DNA of 64,000 nucleotides from Actinernus sp. WN-2022 (taxonomy: Eukaryota > Cnidaria > Anthozoa > Actiniaria > Actinernidae): NCBI GenBank assembly GCA_030867875.1, contig JAOWCC010000577.1, positions 71,853,012-71,917,011 of the forward strand. The letters are read 5' to 3'. Of the stretch, positions 55,734 through 64,000 are shown one piece after another. Below the pieces are notes generated by a model, which saw only the letters and a list, made by a program, of their open reading frames with translations, was not told the DNA's origin and did no database searches. Position numbers and translations under genes: made by a program. Position 1 is the stretch's first letter. Each line of letters opens with the position of its first letter.

Positions 55734-55885
55734 TCCAATAATATCTTAACGCGCCATTCCTTTAAGCCCCTTTCATGTGAGCACATAAATAATCACCTCG
55801 AAAACGTGCGCATGGCTGATAAGCACACAAGCACACATGTCAAGCACGCAGTACACTTAAAGATATATCGACCTAGTATAGTACG

Positions 55886-56776
55886 ATGGCGAACAACCGA
55901 AAAGCACAAAGCACACGAGCACACAACTGCATTGACATGGTACGCATGGAGGCGCGCATGGTGCGCATGGAGGCACGCATGGAGGCAATGGAGGCGCACA
56001 TATACCCACCCCTAGCCAACCCCCTATACACAGACCCGCGATTATGTGGTAGCCTATTCATAGACCCACCCCTAGCCGACCCCCTATACACAGACCCGCG
56101 ATTATGTGGTAGCCTATTCATAGACCCACCCCTAGCCGACCCCCTATACACAGACCCGCGATTATGTGGCAGCCTATTCATAGACCCACCCCTAGCCGAC
56201 CCCCTATACACAGACCCGCGATTATGTGGCAGCCTATTCATAGACCCACCCCTAGCCTACCCCCTATACACAGACCCGCGATTATGTGGTAGCCTATTCA
56301 TGGATGACTCAGAATGGGAATCAGAATCAGAATGGGAATCGGAATCAGAATGGGAATCGGAATCAGAATCGGAATCAGAATGGGAATCAGAATCAGATGG
56401 TGACTCCCGTGTATGGGATCCATACCCACATACAGACCACCCAAGTGATAACGACGAAGTAGAGGAGTACATCGCAATGCGTGCCCGCAATCGAGGTGCA
56501 ACTGACACACACATCGAGAAGCGCCACGTGACTGACATAACCTATGAGTGCGCATTGTACTACGATTCATATCTAGTTTTGCCACCACCACTTTATAGTC
56601 TTGAGTACGATCCACTCAAGGATGAGCCACCACCTCCCATGGTCAACTACAATCCATACATGGGTGTGCCACCACCACCTTACAGTCTCGAGGACAACCT
56701 ACCCCTAGGCAAGCCACCTCCTTACACCCCTAGGTACGATCCACTCTTAACCGCATTTCCTGGAATCCACTCTTAA
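55886..56776 (+). CDS. Repeat-rich protein with PPxY motifs (296 aa)
   Basis: No family recognised. Residues 18-38 are a short ME/RMEAR repeat. Five copies of a 20-residue unit (DPPLADPLYTDPRLCGSLFI) span about 40-140. An acidic Ser-Glu-Trp repeat (SEWESE) spans about 141-172. The C-terminal third has PPPPYSLED (about 263-271) and PPPYTPRYD (about 279-287), plus PPPLYSLEYD. PPxY motifs bind WW domains of NEDD4-type ubiquitin ligases and act as late or entry-trafficking signals in several virus families; that role here is inference. The gene follows a TATATC / AGTATAG sequence and lies outside polB next to the right terminal repeat. Confidence 0.65.
   Translation: MANNRKAQSTRAHNCIDMVRMEARMVRMEARMEAMEAHIYPPLANPLYTDPRLCGSLFIDPPLADPLYTDPRLCGSLFIDPPLADPLYTDPRLCGSLFIDPPLADPLYTDPRLCGSLFIDPPLAYPLYTDPRLCGSLFMDDSEWESESEWESESEWESESESESEWESESDGDSRVWDPYPHTDHPSDNDEVEEYIAMRARNRGATDTHIEKRHVTDITYECALYYDSYLVLPPPLYSLEYDPLKDEPPPPMVNYNPYMGVPPPPYSLEDNLPLGKPPPYTPRYDPLLTAFPGIHS
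56001..56300 (+). repeat. Five 60-bp tandem repeats
   Basis: Near-identical 60-base units, each encoding 20 residues, differing at few positions (for example GTGGTAGCC / GTGGCAGCC). Such low divergence implies recent expansion or conversion. A hexamer-type repeat of GAATCA/GAATGG follows at about 56310-56395. Confidence 0.95.
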
Positions 56777-56799
56777 CTGGCTTCTTGGAATAACGAGGT

Positions 56800-57208
56800 C
56801 AAGGTCAAGGTCACGTGATCGACTTCATCAAGAAAAAAAAAAGATACTATGTGACCTTGGCATTCCATTCGTGGGCGTGGTCACGTGATCGAATTCTTGG
56901 AATCCAGTTTAAACCGGTTTCTTGGAATTGACATTACTGGCGCAATTTGTGAATTGACATTACTGGCGCAATTTGTGAATTGACATTACTGGCGCAATTT
57001 ATGAATTGACATTACTGGCGCAGTTTGAGTCACGTGATCGAATTCTTGGAATCCAGTTTAAACCGGTTTTCTTGGAATCATTAAATAAACAGTAGGAGGA
57101 AAAGGCAGACTTCTGGCGCCGTCTTTGTCATATTTTGAATTACTGGCGCTGCGCCAGTATTTCACAATATGTCAAAAACTGCGCCAGAATCGGCCTTTTC
57201 CCCCTACT
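56800..57208 (-). repeat. Right terminal inverted repeat of provirus 2
   Basis: Reverse complement of the left end, with the four iterons at 56925-57021 and the palindrome at 57091-57208. It ends CCCCTACT and is followed by GTGTG at 57209-57213. The inner boundary is approximate. Confidence 0.9.
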
Positions 57209-57213
57209 GTGTG

Positions 57214-57717
57214 TGTGGTACTAAGGAAAATACACATCACTGTGGAAATTATGATGTTGCCATGGAAACACTTGTCCCCAGGCTACTTTTCACCTTGATT
57301 TCAAAAATGCATCAGTAAAATAAATATAGTTAAGGTTAGAAAACCACAGCAAAAACCGTGTACAATCAATCCTGCCAGACATTGGATCAAAAAACAGATC
57401 TTGATCAGCAAGAAGAAGAAAATATAATTATAAAGTGTCCGAAGACTACTGCAATGCTGATCAAATACAACGCTTGTCGAGGTTTATACGATATTTCGGC
57501 TGGCCAGTACCAGCCTTCTTCAGGTTTATTTTACAGTGGAGGTCACAAATGGATACAAGGCTTATATAAATTGCTAATTACGTAACTATGAGCGGAAATT
57601 ACAAAATCGATGACATATGTTTTATACAATAGTAACACATCAAAGGAAATTACGAAATAGGTTTGAAAAGATAGTACAGATAGAGTAACAGCCGACTATA
57701 AAGGTCAAACGGTGAAA
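57214..57717. other. Host sequence, no feature seen
   Basis: AT-rich host DNA between provirus 2 and the Penelope-like remnant. A short open frame at 57358-57585 has no recognisable similarity. Confidence 0.5.
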
Positions 57718-59295
57718 TTACATTTCATCACGTCTATTCATTCCGAGTGGTTCGAGGGTTTTAGCTTTATAGATGAGATATGATTCACGTGCTTTTCTCA
57801 CGGAATCGCATTTAGAATAGATGACTTCTAAAGGAATAAGGAGCATGTCAGTACTAGAATGGTTAGGGCTGAGAAAATGTTCAGAAACGGCTGTAGGTTT
57901 AGATTTGATATTGGATTTATCTACAGGTCGTCTGTGTTCGTTAAAACGGTCTTTGAGGCATCGTTTTGTTTCTCCGATGTATTGTGAATTACAGTAGTGA
58001 CATTGAACCATGTAAATTACGTTTTTAGTATTACATGTAATGTGAGATTTGATATGGTGAGTTTCGCCAGTGGAGGAAAAAGTGTATTGTTTGAGGCCAT
58101 GTTCGATGTAAGGGCAGGTAATGCAGTTTTTACCGCAGCGATAAGAACCGGGTGGCAAGGGAGAGGTGTTAGTATTGTTAGGTAACTGAGCTCTTACTAA
58201 AATGTCACTTATGTTATTACATCGGCGGTGGGCTACTAAGGGAAGATTTTTGAAAATTATTTCGGAACGTTTAGATGAATAGAGAATGTTAGAGTGTTTA
58301 TGAATTATTGATGAGATGTTAGGTAGTGCTGGATTATATGTAATGATAAAAGGAATACGGTCTGCATCTGGCTTGGGTTTGTTTTGTAAAGCATCAGTGC
58401 GAGAAATGTCAGATGCACGTTGTATTTGTGTCTTAAGGAAAGTAAGATTATAGCCGCGTTTGTTAAGGTATGTTATTAATTCATTAGTGCGTTTCTTAAA
58501 GCTATCGTCCGAAGAGCAAATGCGGGGAAGGCGAAGTGAAAGGCTATACGGGATAGAGTATTTAGTGTGACCGGGGTGACTAGACGTTTTAAGAAGGTAC
58601 TGGTGTTTGTCAGTGGGTTTGGTGTACAAGTCTGTTTCTATAAGTCCGTTTTTAAGTAAAACGTTAACGTCGAGAAATAGGATGTTAATGGAAGAATGGG
58701 AAGAAGTGAACTTGATGGTAGGGTGGAGGTTATTGAGATAATTAATGAATATTTTCAGTCGATCCAGTCCTTCGGTCCAGATCACGAAAATATCATCAAT
58801 ATATCTCAACCACGTGTGTAGCTGGTAGGGTGAATTAGATAGTGCGTCACGTTCGAATGTAGCGAGAAATAAGTTGGCGAAGGAAGGAGCCATTTTAGTA
58901 CCTATGGCTGTTCCGTGTATTTGTAGATAGTGTTGTTGATTAAACGAGAAATTATTCATAGTAAGAATCATGCGTATAAGGTCGCAGATGGTTTATGTGG
59001 GTACATGTTTATTAACGCGGTTACGAAGAAAATAGCGACAAGCATCAATGCCTTCATTATGCGGAATGTTAGTATATAAGGAGGAAACGTCGAGAGTTAC
59101 GAGCAAAGCGTTATCAGGGAGCTTGTTAAAGAGGGAAAGTTTATAAAGAAAGTCAGTGGTGTCCTTAACATAAGAAGGAGTGGTGGTAACTAACGGTTTA
59201 AGATGATAATCAACGAATTGCGAGAGATGCGTTCTGTGGGGTGGTTATTAGAGGATATTATGGGTCGTCCAGGATTATTATTGTAAAATAAAGAA
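57718..59295 (-). pseudogene. Penelope-like element, RT plus GIY-YIG, decayed
   Basis: The minus strand from 58971 to 57718 is open for 417 residues. It has the reverse transcriptase active-site motif LRYIDDIFVIW, then a Cys motif (CGKNCITCPYI) and a GIY-YIG endonuclease (VIYMVQCHYCNSQYIGETKR, then FNEH). The preceding RT part continues upstream ([19 protein letters not shown]) but has an in-frame TAA at 58993-58995. A frameshift near 59222-59247 separates [17 protein letters not shown] from [11 protein letters not shown]. The 5' part is missing. The element is dead but clearly of the Penelope type with GIY-YIG. Confidence 0.88.
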
Positions 59296-59340
59296 TGTTT
59301 ATTAAGAAACTTGTGCAGCTATACAGCTGAATTAAGGAGC

Positions 59341-59736
59341 CTAATTACAATTATCTAAGTAACGTACGATAATGCACTTTTGTTTATCTCCGTATAAAAT
59401 GTTATATGTAGTACTGGCAGATCGAAGATTACAGTTATTGTTTATTAACGCAGTTCTTCGAAGTAAGAAATGCGTCGGGTGATTGTCTTGTGTAACCTTA
59501 TTAATATAGGAGGTACATAATTGATCACATCGTTCTACAAGGGTTATGAGCCGGGCAATAAAAAGGGCTTCATCATAATTAAGTGCAGGATATACAATAC
59601 GTAATGCCCTTTCCTGAATGCTCTCTAATTTCGTAGATAAAAAAATTGGGATGTCCTGCCACATTTGTGTAGCGTATTCTAAGATATATATGTATACAGT
59701 AGGTATAATAATTGCGTTCGACGAAGGAGAACGCAT
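59341..59736 (-). pseudogene. LINE reverse transcriptase C-terminal fragment
   Basis: The minus strand encodes LEYATQMWQDIPIFLSTKLE, SIQERALRIVYPALNYDEAL and LVERCDQLCTSYINKV, the thumb/C-terminal segment of CR1/L2-type ORF2 proteins. The rest of the element is absent. Confidence 0.72.
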
Positions 59737-60731
59737 ACTAATCTTCCATGGGGCTCCCTGTGGTCATGTGTGGGCTACCTGTGCGTTTCCAGGCGGAAGA
59801 AATCGAGATTTTTTGAAGTATGTGGATATGTCGAAGAATCTCTTTCTGACGCACATATGCGCATGCAGGTATTTATGAAAATTATCTCGGCCGGGAAACT
59901 GGTAACCACACGTCACGATGCTGGCATTTACCAAAATGGCCGCTCACATGGTTTCTGTTTTGCTTGCGATCGGTATTAAAGTTACTTGCCTTATTTTCCG
60001 ACAATTCAATGCGATGATGTTTAAAAGGTTCGCAAGTAAAATTGAGCAAAACCTGAGGAAAGTGTGTAGTACATCTGGAGCCTTGATATTGTTTATTTAT
60101 GCTGGACTATTCAGTAAAAACCGAGTGAATCTGCGATCGAAAAAACTTCTGTTGGCTTGCACGCTGCATTGAATGGTGCTGTTCGCTTTGCCGATACGAA
60201 AACTGCAAATAATCAAGATGTTATAAATCATACCGGAGGAGAAATATATGGATATTTCAGTGTGAGTTGTGCAGAAGCTTATTAAACACTAGTAACACAT
60301 GGTGCATCGTGGTGGTTTCATCGTGGTTATACAAATTAACACCGCATTCAGTGTATATAACCACACTTGGTGAGGGAAATTTAAAGTACTCTTTATTGCT
60401 GTGTACCCTAATATGATCAGAAATTATTCTGCAATAACAATGGACACTCAATATTCTGCAGCCAGCCTTGGTCTCACTTGAAGAATACAATTTGAATCCT
60501 CTGAAGGAACTGGTGTAGTTTACACACATGCACATATATGTTCTACACTGGAGTGTAATCACTGACACTTATTGTAACTTCTGAATAGGGTTGATTGTGT
60601 TCTATACTAACTCCAATGTACTATTTCAAACACAAATTGGAGTGGTCAGTTCCAAATATTGAGAAAACAATTGAAACCCGAGAGGCGTAGTTCTCATAGA
60701 AAAAAATATGTCGAACGCACTTTAATAATAT
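59737..60731. other. Host sequence, no feature seen
   Basis: Short open frames only, none with a recognisable domain. Nothing repeated within the window stands out. Confidence 0.5.
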
Positions 60732-61130
60732 ATGATTACTTCTAGTAGTAAAGTATACTTTAATAATACAGCTGGATTGTGTACCTACTTGTTCGCTTTT
60801 TTAAAGTCATACTCGATATGTTGGTTACACTTAAGATTGGTGATTGGCGATACAGAGTCTAAGCCCCGACATGTCACGTCTGGGGTTCCTCAGCTTTCGG
60901 GCTTAGGCCCCCTCCTTTTCATCATGTACTTTGGCCCGTTGCAAGATATCATTAAGTCACACGGCTTGGATTGTATAATGTACGCAGATGATTCCGAACT
61001 CTATATAACGATGAACCCCATGTCAAGGAAGACTGCCCTAACAAACTTGAACCACTGCATTAATGATATCCAGTCATTCTTTCTAGTAAATAAGCTGACC
61101 TGTAATCAGAAGTATTACAATCCGGGCCAG
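60732..61130 (+). pseudogene. LINE reverse transcriptase palm fragment
   Basis: Encodes SGVPQLSGLGPLLFIMYFGP, CIMYADDSELYITM and ALTNLNHCINDIQSFFLVNK: RT motifs around the YADD catalytic centre of a Jockey/CR1-like LINE. SGVPQ is followed by LSG where GSV is usual. Truncated on both sides. Confidence 0.78.
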
Positions 61131-61134
61131 GTAT

Positions 61135-61761
61135 TGAATGTACGTCCCCACTAAGCTCTATATATAGTTCCATGAAGTTGAACGTTGCAGCAGAGTTAGA
61201 ATAATAAGTAACACGGCATTTAAACCATCTCTTTCTTGTGATTTTCCACAACAATGGATTCTTGTGAGTAACTCCTTGAGAAGGTTCATTAGCAGTGCAC
61301 TGTTGCCCCCGGGACAGTACTTCGTCCAGTTGAAACAATAATTCATTATTGCCAAGCTCAAAGTTATTCTTGAAGGTAAAAACAACCAAACTCAAACAGA
61401 GCGAAGACGAAGTCGATCCAACAGTAGAATTGCCGTTTTCCACGATGAAAAACAGCCCATCAGACATACAAACAGCCCCTAATGTAAACGGGACGTTTAG
61501 AAGTGCCAGGAAACGGAATGAGCCTGGAAACGGACCTCCTAGTAGCTTGCGATAAGCCCACTGATAGTCGGTTACAAGATGGTTTTGCGTGAAAGTATGA
61601 TCTACGATTGTATCGGTGATGCATGACTCTAGAATTTTACTCGGTACACTTAGCATAGACAGAGGGCGGTAGTTCCCCCTGTCCGATTCATCGCCTTTCT
61701 TGAATACGGGATTTAATCTGGCTACCTTCCAGTCGCTGTAAACTCTACTGAGACAATGCAT
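61135..61761 (-). pseudogene. Rearranged LINE fragments
   Basis: The minus strand reads first SDWKVARLNPVFKKGDESDR and NYRPLSMLSVPSKILESCI (RT N-terminal part, about 61570-61745). Further on it reads ELYIELSGDVHSIPGPD (about 61140-61200), which looks like the start of a LINE ORF2. The order is the reverse of a normal LINE, so two truncated copies are fused. Opposite in orientation to the fragment at 60732-61130. Confidence 0.65.
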
Positions 61762-64000
61762 GTTTCTTTCTAGCCTTGAGAATCAGACAGACGACAAGGA
61801 CAAACTGTTAAATAGCAAAGGAAAGAGTGATGAAGATACTAAAGCAAAGAAAGACCAGGAAGTGAAGGAAAAGACTGGAGATTCGGCCAGGGACACATAT
61901 GATGAAGTTAAAAAGGACGAAAACGAAAGAAAAACAGAAGATAAAGAGAAAAAAAGTACAAGCAACAGACAGCAGAAAAGAAAAACGAAACTGAACAAGT
62001 TCACAAGCTATAAGAATCTGATGCTAACAAAGCAACAGGTACTATGGGTTAAAAACCGCAAGATGCGGAAGAATGCGAAGCAAAGAAAGAACCAAAGCTA
62101 AATGCTGAAACAGAAGATAATAAATATCCACCACTATTCACCGACACTGAGGTGAATTATTGTTTTAGTATACACCACACTGCAGGTGAATAGCCAGCAC
62201 CAACTAGTTATATTATTTTCTGTCAAATGGACAAAAACTCGCACGAGGTGATCGCTGCTTCGCTCAGAGGTGAATATGAAATCATATTCACTGTTTAAGG
62301 AGCCAATCAGGGCGCGCGAAAAGTGATATTCACTGGTGTGGTATATACTAAGTATTTTTAATGTATGGCAAGAGCTACTTCCGGTAAAAGCGCGCGCTCT
62401 GATTGGCTGTTTAGCGGTCGAGATTTCCCCGTAATGCCCACGGGTATTATGAGATATGTTAATGCCCGGCAAACTTTGATAGCCCTAAAAACGGCTGAAC
62501 TCTCACAATTGTATAGAAAAACGGAGAGGAAGTGCAAAATGAGCAAGAAAGAATATCCGAAAGTGAAATGCATTACCCTACTGAAAAAGAAAGCAACGTT
62601 ATAGTGAACAAATACAACCTGGCCAACGGCAAAGGTCGGTGGAGGCTCCGGACAGCCAGAAAGGAATCATAACTTTCGTAAATAAACAGAAAAGTTCCGT
62701 GAAGAAAATAGCTAGTGACTAGTTGACTTCGACCATCTGTTATCCAAGTTCTTGATATTTTGGACAGGAGAATTGTTTACAGGTTATCTATGGTTGGGGA
62801 GCAAATATCCTAATTATCGACAAGAAGAAGGTGTGGCTGATCATATGATTGGACTCATCAGCAACATGTCTCCCAAAAATGAAGTCATAGCAATTTGAAG
62901 ATAGATATTCTGTGCTTAACACAAATATTTGCAATGAACTTGAATTTTCAACCATCCCCTCCAACCTTAGGTTTGGTTCTGAATTATATTGTCGAAATAA
63001 GAGAAGGCTAGGGAAGTACATTTTTGCCCGTAGCTCCTGTCTGGTAAACAATTATATCACAAAACCTGGCAAAATAATTCGTTACTTAGTAAATATCCAA
63101 TAGGCCGATTCTGCAGGAAAAGAACATACATTTATATATTTTATTTTTTATGTTAATTATTTACCATCCGAGCCTGTAAATATCGGACGCATGAGTCCGA
63201 TATGAGAAAAATTATTACATCACATCTAGACATGCTGGAAAGACGATGTTGCGAGATTATGCGAAGGGGTGAATGGCTTCAAAGTCAGAGCTATAACAGG
63301 AATCGCTCGACTCTCTCACTATGGAGAAAAGCTCATTTGTTTTGGCAATCGTTTTCTTCCTTCGATTTTCACGAATTTTAAGGAGCTAAAAATCAGCTCA
63401 AAACACCCTTCCCATTCGCACTTGAAATCAAAAGCAAACACAAAATCAGCACTTAGTCGTTACAATACCTTCTTTAATCTTTCCAACCACTAGGTTTTTT
63501 TGGGACAAAACACTGCATTTCTCTCCACCACGTTCTCCTGTACCCACCTCCTATTGCATGCTGGATACCCCTACAACCCTACATGCTGGATACCCCTACA
63601 ACCAAGAGCGGTGATTTGGACTCAATCCGTTGCTTTAAAGTGACACAAACACATTCTGATAGGTTGAGCAGGGGTAAAAGACTGCCAACTGCAGGATTTC
63701 AAGGATTTCATTGAAGTGTGTGAAAGCACAAACACAACAGAAAAACCCTGTGAAATCCCCTCATAAAGCCTACTAGAAGCAAACCAAGTACTTTTCAGCC
63801 ATCCTCAGACTTAATGATGTCCTCTAGCTCTCTGACAGTGGCATTTTTCTCCAAAATTAGAGCACATTTCATTGGAAACCCTACAAAAGTAGCGAAGTAC
63901 GTAGAATTCCCCCGAATGGCATTGTGGGGAACGTTTGAGCCCTCGGCTTAAAAAGTCAGCAGTATTTAACTACCCCGGGCTAGCCAAACTTGAACTGAGG
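61762..64000. other. Host sequence with a MITE and a small tandem repeat
   Basis: 61760-62101 encodes a Lys/Glu-rich low-complexity stretch without a recognisable domain. A MITE occupies about 62134-62360. Bases 63558-63603 hold a tandem CATGCTGGATACCCCTACAA duplication. Nothing else can be supported. Confidence 0.5.
62134..62360. mobile_element. Foldback MITE copy
   Basis: The left part (ATACACCACACTGCAGGTGAATAG) and right part (GTGATATTCACTGGTGTGGTAT) are imperfect inverted repeats. The right half matches, inverted, the sequence at 12645-12700. Non-coding. Confidence 0.5.

Larger units (their letters stand above)
37583..57208. mobile_element. Polinton/Maverick-class provirus 2, complete
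   Basis: A 19,626-bp element with terminal inverted repeats of about 400 bp and 19 open genes. It has the same core as provirus 1 (integrase, polB, ATPase, capsid, candidate penton, TFIIB-like and small membrane proteins). In addition it has a TBP-like protein, a BRO-N/nuclease fusion, a coiled-coil protein and a PPxY repeat protein. It is markedly more AT-rich than provirus 1. The capsid-to-membrane-protein block runs on the minus strand here and on the plus strand in provirus 1. No frame is broken. Confidence 0.93.

Noticed and set aside
56001..56300. Regular 60-bp repeats suggesting a CRISPR-like or satellite array
   Set aside because: There are no unique spacers, and the period is a multiple of three inside an open reading frame with 20-residue repeats; these are coding repeats.
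61760..62101. Lys/Glu-rich open frame of 113 codons
   Set aside because: Low-complexity composition, no domain, no homologue in the window and no supporting signals; not called as a gene.
62365..62604. Open frame of 79 codons next to a MITE
   Set aside because: It starts in MITE-flanking sequence and shows no recognisable domain.

Overview
The window is nuclear DNA of an invertebrate animal. It holds a spliced receptor tyrosine kinase gene, tRNA-derived SINEs, LINE and Penelope-like retroelement remnants and several foldback DNA transposons. A cnidarian or a similar marine invertebrate would fit, but the species cannot be fixed from sequence alone. Two complete, non-identical Polinton/Maverick-class proviruses (adintovirus-like integrated DNA viruses) are inserted in it.

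Layout. Bases 1-16826 and 32339-37582 are host DNA around six kinase exons (732-916, 2098-2721, 2840-3054, 3465-3505, 6919-7015, 32807-33032). The 5' part of the gene lies left of the window. Element 1 (16827-32338, 15.5 kb) sits in the last intron. Element 2 (37583-57208, 19.6 kb) starts 4.5 kb after the kinase stop codon. Bases 57209-64000 are host DNA with a decayed Penelope-like element, scrambled LINE pieces and a MITE.

Both elements start 5'-AGTAG, end CTACT-3', carry long terminal inverted repeats and are flanked by exact 5-bp target duplications (CAGAC and GTGTG). Both ends of each element are long imperfect palindromes. All their main reading frames are open, intronless and tightly packed. 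Both encode a DDE integrase, a family B DNA polymerase, an A32-like packaging ATPase, a putative major capsid protein, a candidate penton protein, a TFIIB-like factor and about six small membrane or virion-type proteins that pair one to one between the elements.

Element-specific cargo. Element 1 has an F-box/ankyrin protein and a Cys-rich protein. Element 2 has a TBP-like protein, a BRO-N/nuclease/zinc-finger fusion, a coiled-coil protein, a C2H2 protein and a repeat-rich protein with PPxY motifs. The two polymerases carry different accessory nuclease modules, and the capsid block is inverted between the elements.

The most notable signal is a virus-encoded transcription-initiation set. Both elements carry TFIIB-like proteins and element 2 adds a TBP-like one, with no RNA polymerase visible. 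Element 1 has a recurrent TATAGTTGTATC-like motif just upstream of many start codons. In element 2 the start codons of both the TFIIB and TBP genes lie inside near-perfect 32-40 bp foldback hairpins. In element 1 a duplicated 19-bp-stem hairpin lies upstream of the TFIIB and integrase genes.
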